From assembly GCF_018390635.1 (NCBI RefSeq), contig NZ_JAHBGE010000057.1:1-64000 (forward strand): DNA of 64,000 nt. The letters are read 5' to 3'. Position 1 is the first letter of the stretch, and every line of letters begins with the position of its first letter. Positions 40,929 to 49,575 of the stretch are shown piece after piece. The notes under the pieces were generated by a model that saw nothing but the letters and a program-made list of their open reading frames with translations, did not search any database and was not told the DNA's origin. The stretch is from Ancylobacter lacus (GTDB taxonomy: Bacteria > Pseudomonadota > Alphaproteobacteria > Rhizobiales > Xanthobacteraceae). The position numbers were made by a program, and so were the translations under genes.

Positions 40929-42377
40929 TCAGCCCGCCTTGTCCAGCGGCCAGCCGCTGATGGCCTTCACCTCGAGGAACTCCTCGATGCCCCACACCCC
41001 ACCTTCGCGGCCGACGCCGGACTGGCCGAAGCCGCCGAACGGGCTGCCATAGGGCAGGTCGGTGCCGTTCAGCCGCACCATGCCGCTGCGCAGCCGGCGG
41101 GCCAGCCGGCGGGCGCGCGTGGCATCGCCGGTCCACAGATAGGCGGCGAGGCCATAGACGCTGTCATTGGCGATCGCCACCGCCTCTTCCTCGGTGTCGA
41201 ACGGGATGATGGTGAGCACCGGCCCGAAGATCTCCTCGCGGGCGATGGTCATGGTGTTGTCGGCGTCGGCAAAGACGGTGGGCTGCACGTAGAAGCCGCC
41301 CTCCAGCCCGGCCGGGCGGCCGGGGCCGCCCGCCACCAGCCGCGCGCCCTCGGCGATGCCCGCCTCGATCAGCGACTGGATGCGCTCGAACTGGTTGCGG
41401 CTGATCACCGGGCCGATATCGGTGTCCGCCTCCTCGGGGTGGCCGACATTGGTGGTCACGGCGACCTCGGCGGCGGCCATCACCGCCTGCTCATAGACCG
41501 GGCGCTCCACCAGCATGCGCGAGGGCGCGTTGCAGGACTGGCCGGCATTGCTGAACATGTGCCGCGCCGAATGGGTCGCGGCCTTGTGGACGTCGACATC
41601 GGCGAAGATGATGTTGGCGCCCTTGCCGCCGAGCTCCAGCCCGACGCGCTTGACGGTGGCCGCCCCGGTGCGCGTCACCGCGATGCCGGCGCGAGTGGAG
41701 CCGGTGAGCGACACCACCGCGACATCGGGGTGGCCGGCCAGCGCCTCGCCCACCACCGGGCCGGTGCCGTGCACCATGTTGAACACGCCGGCCGGCACCC
41801 CGGCCTCGTGCAGCACCTCGGCGAAGACGACGGAGGAGAGCGGCGCCAGCTCGGAGGGCTTCAGCACCATGGTGCAGCCCGCCGCCAGCGCGGCACCGAC
41901 CTTCAGCGCCACCTGGTTCATCGGCCAGTTCCACGGGGTGATGAGCGCGGCGACGCCCATCGGCTCCAGCACGATGCGGTTGTCCGGGTCGTTCGGGAAC
42001 AGCGGGCGCTCCCAGTCCAGCTCGTCCATGGCGCGCACGAAATCGCGGAGATGACCGAGGCCGGAGCCGGCCTGCGCGCCGAAGGCCAGCGCGCTCGGCG
42101 CCCCCATCTCGGCCTGGATGGCGTCGGCGATGTCCTGCCGGCGGCGCTCATAGATGTCGGCGATGCGGGCGATCAGGTCGCGGCGCTCGGCCGGGCTGGT
42201 GAGCCCCCAGCTCTCGAAGGCGCGGCGCGCGGCGGCGACCGCCCGCGCGACATCCTCCACCCCGCCCAGCGCGACGACACCCTGCGCCTCGCCGGTGGCG
42301 GGCGAGACCAGCGCCGCCGTGTCGCCGGTCAGCGGCGCCACCCAGGCACCGTCGATGTAGAACTGATCCGCCTTCAT
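40929..42377 (-). CDS. Aldehyde dehydrogenase family protein
   Basis: A 482-residue NAD(P)-dependent aldehyde dehydrogenase. Catalytic Cys282 is in NAGQSCNAP, the general base Glu248 in GLELGGKGAN, and the nucleotide-binding FTGS-like loop is SLTGSTRAG. It is full length. ATG 42377 follows an AAGGAGGGTCG ribosome site. The aldehyde is unknown; location between the LLM cluster and the sugar cluster allows a role in either, and the same strand as the SDR at 39970 suggests those two act together. Confidence 0.92.
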   Translation of the reverse strand: MKADQFYIDGAWVAPLTGDTAALVSPATGEAQGVVALGGVEDVARAVAAARRAFESWGLTSPAERRDLIARIADIYERRRQDIADAIQAEMGAPSALAFGAQAGSGLGHLRDFVRAMDELDWERPLFPNDPDNRIVLEPMGVAALITPWNWPMNQVALKVGAALAAGCTMVLKPSELAPLSSVVFAEVLHEAGVPAGVFNMVHGTGPVVGEALAGHPDVAVVSLTGSTRAGIAVTRTGAATVKRVGLELGGKGANIIFADVDVHKAATHSARHMFSNAGQSCNAPSRMLVERPVYEQAVMAAAEVAVTTNVGHPEEADTDIGPVISRNQFERIQSLIEAGIAEGARLVAGGPGRPAGLEGGFYVQPTVFADADNTMTIAREEIFGPVLTIIPFDTEEEAVAIANDSVYGLAAYLWTGDATRARRLARRLRSGMVRLNGTDLPYGSPFGGFGQSGVGREGGVWGIEEFLEVKAISGWPLDKAG

Positions 42378-42605
42378 GCTCTCGACCCTCCTTGACGCCC
42401 GGTGCGGCGGCCGGCCGGGCCGGCGACCACGGCGGCATCAGTAGGTCGGGCGCCGCCGCCGCGCAACGGACCAGCGCGTGCGCGCCCCGGCCGCCGGCCG
42501 TTTTCACCGGCCTGGAAACGCGCGTGCGCGGCGGGGCGCCGGGACGGTGGCGTTTCGCCGGCGCCTGCTTTAGGGCTCAGGGTGGACACCGGACGGAGCG
42601 GAACG

Positions 42606-43589
42606 ATGCAGGTGGCGATTCTGGGCGCGGCGGGCATGCTCGGCCGCAAGCTGGCGGGAAGGTTCTCCGCCGAGGGCCAACTGGGCGGCCAGCCGGTCGA
42701 GCGGCTGCTGCTGCACGACATCGTCGCCGCCACCCCGCCGGCCGGCGACCTCCCCGCCGAGATACGGGTTTCCGACCTCTCCGCCCCCGGCGCGGCGGCG
42801 GCGGTGCTCGCCTCGCGGCCGGAGGTGATCTTCCACCTCGCCGCCGTGGTCTCCGGCGAGGCCGAGGCAGATTTCGAGAAGGGCTACCGCGTCAATCTCG
42901 ACGGCACCCGCGCCCTGCTGGAAGCGATCCGCGCGATGGAGGGTTATCGGCCGCGGCTGGTCTTCACCTCCTCGCTCGCGGTGTTCGGCGGGCCGCTGCC
43001 GGACGTCATCCCCGACGATTTCGTGCTGCGGCCGCAGTCGAGCTACGGCACCCAGAAGGCGATGGGCGAGCTGCTGGTCGCCGATTACAGCCGGCGCGGG
43101 TTCGTCGACGGCATCAGCCTGCGGCTGCCGACCATCTGCGTGCGTCCCGGCCTGCCGAATCGGGCGGCCTCCGGCTTCTACTCCGGCATCCTGCGCGAGC
43201 CGCTGAACGGGCAGCCGGCGGTGCTGCCGGTGCCGGAGACGATGCGGCACTGGTTCGCCTCGCCGCGCGCCGCCATCGGCTTCCTGGTGCGCGCCGCCGA
43301 GCTCGACGGCGCCGCGCTGGAGGGGGTGCGCAGCCTCACCCTGCCCGGCATCTCCGCCACCGTCGCCGACCAGATCGCGGCGCTGCGCCGGCTGGCGGGG
43401 GATCGGGCGGTGGCGCTGATCGAGCGCCGCCCCGATCCGGCGATCGAGGCCATCGTCGGCACCTGGCCGAAGGCGTTCGAGGCCCGCCGGGCGCTGGCGC
43501 TGGGCTTCGTTCCCGACGCCGGCATCGACGCCATCCTGCAGGTCTATGTCGAGGACGAGCGCGGCGGCGTGCTGCCCGCGCTCGGCTGA
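42606..43589 (+). CDS. denD: D-erythronate dehydrogenase
   Basis: A 327-residue NAD-dependent extended SDR with GAAGMLGR (7-14), SSLAVFGGPLPDVIPDD and the catalytic SYGTQK (Tyr/Lys). This set is typical of DenD, which oxidises D-erythronate to 2-keto-D-erythronate in tetronate catabolism. The usual partners (kinase and isomerase/decarboxylase of the den pathway) are not in the window, so it may act on another sugar acid here. ATG 42606 was chosen for the N-terminal Rossmann strand MQVAILGAAG. Confidence 0.82.
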   Translation: MQVAILGAAGMLGRKLAGRFSAEGQLGGQPVERLLLHDIVAATPPAGDLPAEIRVSDLSAPGAAAAVLASRPEVIFHLAAVVSGEAEADFEKGYRVNLDGTRALLEAIRAMEGYRPRLVFTSSLAVFGGPLPDVIPDDFVLRPQSSYGTQKAMGELLVADYSRRGFVDGISLRLPTICVRPGLPNRAASGFYSGILREPLNGQPAVLPVPETMRHWFASPRAAIGFLVRAAELDGAALEGVRSLTLPGISATVADQIAALRRLAGDRAVALIERRPDPAIEAIVGTWPKAFEARRALALGFVPDAGIDAILQVYVEDERGGVLPALG

Positions 43590-43595
43590 ACCACG

Positions 43596-43616
43596 GGCCG
43601 GGCCCGGCGCCCGGCC
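43596..43616 (+). terminator. Hairpin after denD
   Basis: GGCCGGGC (43596-43603) pairs with GCCCGGCC (43609-43616) across a five-base loop, seven bases past the denD stop. There is no U tract. It could terminate or stabilise the transcript. Confidence 0.4.
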
Positions 43617-43665
43617 GGAAGGCGCGGGATTTCGCTGGCGAGGCGGTGCGGCGGTGCCGGCATCT

Positions 43666-43673
43666 GCTATAAG
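43666..43673 (+). promoter_or_regulatory. Extended -10 promoter of the BrnA-like gene
   Basis: TGCTATAAG at 43665-43673 is an extended -10 element (TG-n-TATAAG), with no good -35. It would start transcription near 43680, giving an 18-base leader that contains GAGGAG. Confidence 0.5.
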
Positions 43674-43697
43674 GGTCCGGTGGAATCGAGGAGCTAC

Positions 43698-43943
43698 ATG
43701 GCCAACCCACCCTCCCGCCGCTTCACCGGCTCGGCCCGCGAGGCCGCCGAGGCCGCGTTCAAGTCCGCCACCACCAAGCCCGCCGCCCCCGCGCCGGCCG
43801 CCAAGCCGGCCGCGAGCCTGCCGGCGGCGCGCGAGATGGTCACCCTGCGGCTCGACCGCGCGGTGCTGGAGCATTTCCAGCAGGAAGGCCCCGGCTGGCA
43901 GGACCGGATCAACCTCGCCCTGCGCAAGGCCGCCGGCCTCTAG
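43698..43943 (+). CDS. BrnA/DUF4415-type antitoxin, orphan
   Basis: An 81-residue protein. The N-terminal half is an Ala/Pro/Lys-rich tail; the C-terminal half (REMVTLRLDRAVLEHFQQEGPGWQDRINLALRKAAGL, written here in overlapping motifs: VTLRLDRAVLEHF and GWQDRINLALRKAAG) is the BrnA-type ribbon-helix-helix. Such proteins bind DNA and neutralise a BrnT RNase toxin. No BrnT-like gene lies next to it, and the tail is atypical, so it may be a free-standing regulator. ATG 43698 has GAGGAG four bases upstream; GTG 43680 in frame is less likely. Confidence 0.75.
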   Translation: MANPPSRRFTGSAREAAEAAFKSATTKPAAPAPAAKPAASLPAAREMVTLRLDRAVLEHFQQEGPGWQDRINLALRKAAGL

Positions 43944-44254
43944 CACCCCCGGCGCCGGCCCCGCGCCGCCCTGTCCGCCCGCGCCCCGGCGGGAATGCGC
44001 GCTCGCGCCCTCGACTCCGACTCATTAGCCAGCTCATCGACTCGCTGCGGATGTGAAGCATCCCGGCCACGCCGTTCGCGCGGCGGGGCGCGGCCTGCCG
44101 CTGCGTCATGCGCAGCCGGCGGCGGCACCGCGCGATGTCGATGCTGAAAAGTCAAACAGTATGACTATTCAACCCCGTTCCCGCATGGCATAGTCCGTTT
44201 CAGCCAAGCGCCCGGAAGTGGCGCGGCACGACACGCCCCACGGGAGAAACGCCA
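43944..44254 (+). other. Gene-free control region before the sugar operon
   Basis: 311 bases without a coding sequence. The first 200 are GC-rich with no clear structure. The last 110 contain the palindrome at 44150-44166, a weak promoter (TTCAAC 44169-44174, CATAGT 44189-44194, spacing 14) and CGGGAGAAA before the start at 44255. It is probably the main promoter of the 19-kb sugar block. Confidence 0.45.
44150..44166. promoter_or_regulatory. 17-bp palindromic operator candidate
   Basis: AGTCAAACAGTATGACT: seven of eight base pairs are symmetric around the central A (perfect AGTCA/TGACT arms and inner AC/GT). It is AT-rich in a GC-rich context and sits just upstream of the promoter-like elements of the ytfQ-type gene. 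The DgoR-like GntR regulator encoded at 48835 is the obvious candidate ligand. Confidence 0.6.
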
Positions 44255-45220
44255 ATGAATTTCAAAGCCTTGATGCTCGGCACCGCGCTGTTCGGTGCAG
44301 GCTTTTCCGCCAGCGCCCTGGCCGCCGACCTCACCGTCGGCTTCTCGCAGATCGGCTCGGAATCGGGCTGGCGCGCGGCCGAGACCACCGTCTCCAAGTC
44401 GGAGGCGAAGAAGCACAACGTCACGTTGAAGATCGCCGACGCCCAGCAGAAGCAGGAGAACCAGATCAAGGCGATCCGCTCCTTCATCGCGCAGGGCGTG
44501 GATGCCATCTTCCTCGCCCCCGTCGTCGCCACCGGCTGGGACGCGGTGCTGAAGGAGGCGAAGGAAGCCCAGATCCCGGTCGTGCTGCTCGACCGCGACA
44601 TCGATCCCGCGGGCAAGGACCTCTACCTCACCGCCGTGACCTCCGACAGCGTCCACGAGGGCGCGGTGGCCGGCCAGTGGCTGGTGAAGACGGTCGGCAC
44701 CAAGCCGTGCAACGTCGTCGAGCTGCAGGGCACGGTGGGCGCCAGCGTCGCCACCAACCGCAAGAAGGGCTTCGAGGAAGGCATCGCCGGCCACCCGAAC
44801 GTGAAGATCGTGCGCAGCCAGACCGGCGACTTCACCCGCGCCAAGGGCAAGGAAGTGATGGAAAGCTTCATCAAGGCCGAAGGTGGCGGCAAGAACATCT
44901 GCGCGGTCTACGCCCACAATGACGACATGATGGTCGGCGCCATCCAGGCGATGAAGGAAGCCGGGCTGAAGCCGGGCACCGAAATCCTCACCGTCTCCAT
45001 CGACGCGGTGCCGGACATCTTCAAGGCCATGGCGGCCGGCGAGGCCAACGCCACCGTCGAGCTGACGCCGAACATGGCCGGCCCGGCGCTCGACGCGGTC
45101 ATCGCCTACAAGACCAAGGGCACCGTGCCGCCGAAGTGGATCCAGACCGAATCCAAGCTCTACACCCAGGCCGACAACCCCAAGGCGGTCTACGAATCCA
45201 AGAAGGACCTCGGCTACTGA
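44255..45220 (+). CDS. ytfQ: Sugar ABC transporter binding protein, YtfQ type
   Basis: A 321-residue Peripla_BP_4 protein with a 23-residue signal peptide (ends ALAA). The mature start DLTVGFSQIGSESGWRAAE is diagnostic for YtfQ-like proteins, which bind galactofuranose and related furanoses such as L-arabinofuranose. Other conserved stretches are PVVATGWD, LDRDIDP and YAHNDDMM. It is the first gene of the YtfQRT-YjfF importer and is followed by a strong hairpin that probably raises its mRNA relative to the membrane genes. Confidence 0.92.
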   Translation: MNFKALMLGTALFGAGFSASALAADLTVGFSQIGSESGWRAAETTVSKSEAKKHNVTLKIADAQQKQENQIKAIRSFIAQGVDAIFLAPVVATGWDAVLKEAKEAQIPVVLLDRDIDPAGKDLYLTAVTSDSVHEGAVAGQWLVKTVGTKPCNVVELQGTVGASVATNRKKGFEEGIAGHPNVKIVRSQTGDFTRAKGKEVMESFIKAEGGGKNICAVYAHNDDMMVGAIQAMKEAGLKPGTEILTVSIDAVPDIFKAMAAGEANATVELTPNMAGPALDAVIAYKTKGTVPPKWIQTESKLYTQADNPKAVYESKKDLGY

Positions 45221-45247
45221 GCGACGGGCCGCCCGGCCCCTGCCTCG

Positions 45248-45284
45248 CCCGCGGACGGCCCGGCCTCGACCGGCCGTCCGCGGG
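45248..45284 (+). other. 13-bp mRNA hairpin after ytfQ
   Basis: CCCGCGGACGGCC (45248-45260) pairs perfectly with GGCCGTCCGCGGG (45272-45284) over an 11-base loop. Without a U tract it is more likely a 3'-protecting or partial-termination element that sets a high binding-protein to permease ratio. Confidence 0.65.
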
Positions 45285-45321
45285 ACCGCCCTCTCCGCGT
45301 CCCCTCGCCACGAGCCGTCGC

Positions 45322-46851
45322 ATGACGCCGAACGACACGCATCTGCTGGAACTGCGGGGCTTCACCAAGTCCTTTGCCGGCTTCCCCGCGCTGAACGGCG
45401 TCGATTTCACGCTGCGGGCCGGCGAGATCCACGCCCTGCTCGGCGAGAACGGCGCGGGCAAGTCCACCCTCATCAAGACCATGACCGGCGTGGTGGCGCG
45501 CGATGCCGGCACGCTGACGCTGGCGGGCGAGGCGATCGCCCCGCGCTCCGCCGAGGAGGCCACCCGCGCCGGCATCGCCACGGTCTATCAGGAGGTGAAC
45601 CTCGTCCCCAACCTTTCGGTGGCGCAGAACCTCTTCCTCGGCCGCCAGCCCACCCGCTTCGGCCTGGTGCGCGAGCGGGAGATGCGCCGCCGGGCGCGGG
45701 AGCTGCTGGCCGGCTTCAACCTCGACATCGACGTCGCCGCCCCGCTGGAAAGCTATTCCGTGGCGGTGCAGCACATGGTCGCCATCGCCCGCGCCATCGA
45801 CCTCTCCGCCCGGGTGCTCATCCTCGACGAGCCCACCGCCAGCCTCGACGCCCACGAGGTCGAGAACCTGTTCGCGGTGATGCGGGCGCTGGCGGCGCGC
45901 GGCATCGGCATCGTCTTCGTCACCCATTTCCTCGATCAGGTCTACGCCGTGTGCGACCGCATCACCGTGCTGCGCAACGGCCGGCTGGCGGGCAGCGCGA
46001 CCACGGCGGAGCTGCCGCGGCTGGAGCTGGTGCGGCTGATGCTCGGGCGCGAGCTGAGCGAGGCCACCGCCACCCGGGCGCCGGTGGACCGGGCGGAGGC
46101 CGCCCCGGTCGCGGCCTTCACCGGCTTCGGCAAGGCCGGCTATGTCGCGCCCTTCGATCTCGCGCTGCGGCCCGGCCATGTCGTCGGCCTCGCCGGGCTG
46201 CTCGGCTCCGGCCGCACCGAGACGGCGCGGCTGGTGTTCGGCGCGGAGCGGGCCGACTGCGGCACCGCCACCGTCGCCGGCGCCCCGGTCGGCCTCGCCG
46301 CCCCGCGCGAGGCGCTGGCGCTCGGCTTCGGCTATTGCCCGGAGGAGCGCAAGACCGAAGGCATCGTCGCCGAGCTGACCGTGCGCGAGAACATCGTGCT
46401 GGCGCTTCAGGCCCGCCGCGGCGTGCTGAAGCCGCTGTCCCGGCGCGAGCAAGACGAGATCGCCCGCCGCTTCATCCGCCTGCTGGACATCCGCCCGCCC
46501 GACCCGGAGCGGCCGATCGGCCTGCTGTCCGGCGGCAACCAGCAGAAGGCGCTGCTGGCGCGCTGGCTCGCCACCGATCCCCGGGTGCTGATCCTCGACG
46601 AGCCCACCCGCGGCATCGATGTCGGCGCCCATGCCGAGATCATCCGGCTGATCCGCGCGCTCTGCGCCGAGGGCATGGCGCTGCTGGTGGTCTCCTCCGA
46701 GCTGGAGGAGATCGTCACCTATGCCGACGAGGTGATCGTGCTGCGCGACCGCGCCCATGTGGCGCGGCTCACCGGCGAGGCCATCACCGTGCCGGGCATC
46801 CTCGCCGCCATCGCCGACGAGGGCGCCGGCGCCGCGCCGCGCGCCGCGTGA
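45322..46851 (+). CDS. ytfR: Sugar ABC transporter ATPase, YtfR type
   Basis: A 509-residue double ATPase of the carbohydrate CUT2 family. The first domain has Walker [10 protein letters not shown] and Walker [10 protein letters not shown] but a degenerate signature (VAVQHMVAI). The second has an altered Walker A (LLGSGRTE) but an intact LSGGNQQK signature and [11 protein letters not shown]. This complementary pattern is normal for CUT2 ATPases. It energises the furanose importer. Confidence 0.93.
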   Translation: MTPNDTHLLELRGFTKSFAGFPALNGVDFTLRAGEIHALLGENGAGKSTLIKTMTGVVARDAGTLTLAGEAIAPRSAEEATRAGIATVYQEVNLVPNLSVAQNLFLGRQPTRFGLVREREMRRRARELLAGFNLDIDVAAPLESYSVAVQHMVAIARAIDLSARVLILDEPTASLDAHEVENLFAVMRALAARGIGIVFVTHFLDQVYAVCDRITVLRNGRLAGSATTAELPRLELVRLMLGRELSEATATRAPVDRAEAAPVAAFTGFGKAGYVAPFDLALRPGHVVGLAGLLGSGRTETARLVFGAERADCGTATVAGAPVGLAAPREALALGFGYCPEERKTEGIVAELTVRENIVLALQARRGVLKPLSRREQDEIARRFIRLLDIRPPDPERPIGLLSGGNQQKALLARWLATDPRVLILDEPTRGIDVGAHAEIIRLIRALCAEGMALLVVSSELEEIVTYADEVIVLRDRAHVARLTGEAITVPGILAAIADEGAGAAPRAA

Positions 46852-46865
46852 GGGAGGCCCGCACC

Positions 46866-47849
46866 ATGACGCTCCGCCTGCCCCGCATCGGCACCTCGCA
46901 GATCATCGCGCTCGCCGCGATCCTCGCCATCAACTGGACGGTCTCGCCCCAGTTCTTCGACATCCGCTTTCAGGACGGGCGGCTGTTCGGCAGCCTGATC
47001 GACGTGCTGAACCGCGGCGCCCCGGTCGCCATCCTCTCGCTCGGCATGGTGCTGGTCATCGCCATGCGCGGCATCGACCTCTCGGTCGGCGCGGTCATGG
47101 CCATCGCCGGGGCCATCGCCGCCAGCCTCGCCGACAGCCACCCGCTGCCGGTGGTGCTGGCCGCCGCGCTCGGCGCCGGGCTGGCCTGCGGGCTGTGGAA
47201 CGGCTTCCTCGTCGCGGTGCTGGGCATCCAGCCCATCGTGGCGACGCTGATCCTGATGGTCGCCGGCCGCGGCATCGCCCAGCTCATCACCGAGGGGCGC
47301 ATCGTCACCTTCACCGCACCCGGGCTTTCATGGTTCGGCGGCGGCTCGGTGCTGGGGCTGCCGGCGCCGGTGGCGATCGCCCTCGCCATGCTCGCCCTCA
47401 CCCTGCTGGTGGTGCGCGGCACCGCGCTCGGCCTGATGATCGAGGCGACCGGCGGCAATGCCCGCGCCAGCGCGCTGGCCGGGGTGGGCACCCGGGCGAT
47501 CACGCTCGCGGTCTATGCCTGGAGCGGGCTGTGCGCGGCGCTGGCCGGCATCGTCGCCGCCGCCGACATCCTCGGCGCCGACGCCAACAATGCCGGGCTG
47601 TGGCTGGAGCTGGACGCCATCCTCGCGGTGGTGATCGGCGGCACCTCGCTGTTCGGCGGGCGCTTCTCGGTGGTGCTGGCGGTGGTGGGCGCGCTCATCA
47701 TCCAGGCGATGAACACCGGCATCCTGCTGTCCGGCTTCCCGCCGGAGATGAACCTCGTGGTCAAGGCGGTGGTGGTGCTGGCGGTGCTGCTGGCGCAGTC
47801 GCCGCGGCTCGCCGGGCTCGGCCTGCTGCTGCGGAGGAAACGGCCATGA
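46866..47849 (+). CDS. ytfT: Sugar ABC transporter permease, YtfT type
   Basis: A 327-residue CUT2 permease with eight or more transmembrane segments. Conserved blocks are LSLGMVLVIAMRGIDLSVGAVMAIAG (about 57-82) and the ATGGNARASALAGV loop. It lies 14 bases after ytfR, after AGGGAGG. It forms one half of the channel with the YjfF-type protein. Confidence 0.92.
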   Translation: MTLRLPRIGTSQIIALAAILAINWTVSPQFFDIRFQDGRLFGSLIDVLNRGAPVAILSLGMVLVIAMRGIDLSVGAVMAIAGAIAASLADSHPLPVVLAAALGAGLACGLWNGFLVAVLGIQPIVATLILMVAGRGIAQLITEGRIVTFTAPGLSWFGGGSVLGLPAPVAIALAMLALTLLVVRGTALGLMIEATGGNARASALAGVGTRAITLAVYAWSGLCAALAGIVAAADILGADANNAGLWLELDAILAVVIGGTSLFGGRFSVVLAVVGALIIQAMNTGILLSGFPPEMNLVVKAVVVLAVLLAQSPRLAGLGLLLRRKRP

Positions 47850-48838
47850 CCAGCCTCAACCGCCTGATGCCGGTGGCGGCGACCACCGCGGTGTTCCTGC
47901 TCGGCTTCCTGATCTGCGCGCTCGTCTTCCCGAACTTCGCCTCGCTCCGGGTGGTGATGAACCTGCTCACCGACAATGCCTTTCTCGGCATCGTCGCGGT
48001 GGGCATGACCTTCGTCATCATCTCGGGGGGCATCGACCTCTCGGTCGGCTCGGTCATCGGCTTCACCACGGTGTTCCTGGCGCTGGCGATCGAGCGCTGG
48101 GGCATCCCCCCGCTCGCCGCCTTCGCCATCATCCTGCTGGTGGCGGCGGCGTTCGGCGCGGCGATGGGGGCGATCATCCAGTATGTCGACCTGCCGCCCT
48201 TCATCGTGACGCTGGCCGGCATGTTCCTGGCGCGGGGGGCGAGCTTCCTGCTCTCCACCGAGAGCCTGCCGATCAACGCCGATCTCTACGCCCACCTCTC
48301 CGACCTCGCCTTCCGGCTGCCGGGCGGGGCGCGCCTCACCGTGCCGGCGATGATCATGCTGGCGGTGGTGCTGGCCGGCATGGTCCTTCTGCACCTCACC
48401 CGCTTCGGCGCCAATGTCTATGCGCTCGGCGGCAGCCGGGTCTCGACCGCCCTGATGGGGGTCAACGTGCCGCGCACCACGGTGCTGATCTACACCCTCT
48501 CCGCCGTGCTGGCGGGGCTGTCGGGCATCGTGTTCTCGCTCTACACCTCGTCGGGCTATTCGCTGTCGGCGGTGGGGGTGGAGCTGGACGCCATCGCCGC
48601 GGTGGTGATCGGCGGGACGCTGCTCTCGGGCGGCTACGGCTTCATCTTCGGCACCTTCGTCGGGGTGCTGATCCAGGGGCTGATCCAGACCTACATCAGC
48701 TTCGACGGCTCGCTGTCGAGCTGGTGGGCCAAGATCGCCACCGGCCTGCTGCTCTTCGCCTTCATCGCCTTCCAGCAGATCACCCTGCGCATGGCCCGCC
48801 GGCCGCGCGCACGCGCCATGGGAGTCGTGCAGCCGTGA
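47846..48838 (+). CDS. yjfF: Sugar ABC transporter permease, YjfF type
   Basis: A 330-residue CUT2 permease containing [41 protein letters not shown] and ALGGSRVSTALMGVN. The ATG overlaps the ytfT stop (ATGA) and the stop overlaps the regulator's GTG. It completes the four-gene furanose importer (ytfQ, ytfR, ytfT, yjfF). Confidence 0.92.
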   Translation: MTSLNRLMPVAATTAVFLLGFLICALVFPNFASLRVVMNLLTDNAFLGIVAVGMTFVIISGGIDLSVGSVIGFTTVFLALAIERWGIPPLAAFAIILLVAAAFGAAMGAIIQYVDLPPFIVTLAGMFLARGASFLLSTESLPINADLYAHLSDLAFRLPGGARLTVPAMIMLAVVLAGMVLLHLTRFGANVYALGGSRVSTALMGVNVPRTTVLIYTLSAVLAGLSGIVFSLYTSSGYSLSAVGVELDAIAAVVIGGTLLSGGYGFIFGTFVGVLIQGLIQTYISFDGSLSSWWAKIATGLLLFAFIAFQQITLRMARRPRARAMGVVQP

Positions 48839-49560
48839 ACAGCCAGCTCGTCGTCATCCCCGCCCGCCGCTCGCACTCGAACCACGCCGAGGTGGCGCGC
48901 ACCATCGGCATCGACATCATCGCCGGGCGCTATGGCGAGGGCGCCAAGATTCCGGGCGACGCCGAGCTGACGCTGCTGTTCGGGGTCTCCCGCCCGGTGC
49001 TGCGGGAGAGCGTGAAGACCCTCGTCGCCAAGGGCCTGCTCTCCACCAAGGCGCGGGTCGGCACGGTGGTGCGCGAGCGCGCGGCCTGGAACATGTTCGA
49101 CCCCGACGTGCTGGCCTGGCACCTCGACGCCGGCATCGACAAGCGCTTCCTGCGCGACCTCGCCGAGATCCGCCTCGCGGTGGAGCCGCGCGCGGCGGCG
49201 CTGGCGGCCGAGCGGCGGGCGGGGGAGGACGTCGCCGTCATGCGCCGGGCCATCGCCCGGATGACGCAGGAATCCGGTGGCGCCTCGGACGGTTTCGCCG
49301 AGGCCGACCTCGCCCTGCACCTCGCCGTGGCCAACGCCTCCGGCAACCCCTTCATGCGCTCCATCGGCGCGGTGGTGGAAGCGGCGCTGCGCGCCTCCTT
49401 CGTGCTCAGCGCCCCGGCGGATTCGCGCGAATACGACATCGCCGTCGCCGCCCATGAGCGCATCGTCGAGGCCATCGCCGACCGCGACTCGGAAGCGGCC
49501 GCCGCCGCCATGACCAACGTCATCTTCAACGGCCTGCGCCGCCACGGCGCGGCGGGCTGA
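48835..49560 (+). CDS. GntR/FadR-family regulator, DgoR-like
   Basis: A 241-residue regulator with an N-terminal winged helix (EVARTIGIDIIAGRYGEGAKIPGDAEL, shown in parts: DIIAGRYGEGAKIPGDAEL and VSRPVLRESVKTLVAKGLL) and a C-terminal all-helical FCD ligand domain (about 95-225). The linker AWNMFDPDVLAWHL closely resembles that of the E. coli galactonate repressor DgoR. It is translated from GTG 48835, coupled to the permease. It most likely represses the block until a sugar acid (galactonate, arabinonate or the keto-deoxy derivative) binds. Confidence 0.85.
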   Translation: MNSQLVVIPARRSHSNHAEVARTIGIDIIAGRYGEGAKIPGDAELTLLFGVSRPVLRESVKTLVAKGLLSTKARVGTVVRERAAWNMFDPDVLAWHLDAGIDKRFLRDLAEIRLAVEPRAAALAAERRAGEDVAVMRRAIARMTQESGGASDGFAEADLALHLAVANASGNPFMRSIGAVVEAALRASFVLSAPADSREYDIAVAAHERIVEAIADRDSEAAAAAMTNVIFNGLRRHGAAG

Positions 49561-49575
49561 ACCGGACCGATCCCG

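Noticed and set aside
43680-43943. BrnTA toxin-antitoxin pair
   Set aside because: Only the antitoxin-like gene is present; flanking gaps hold no toxin-sized frame with a plausible sequence.
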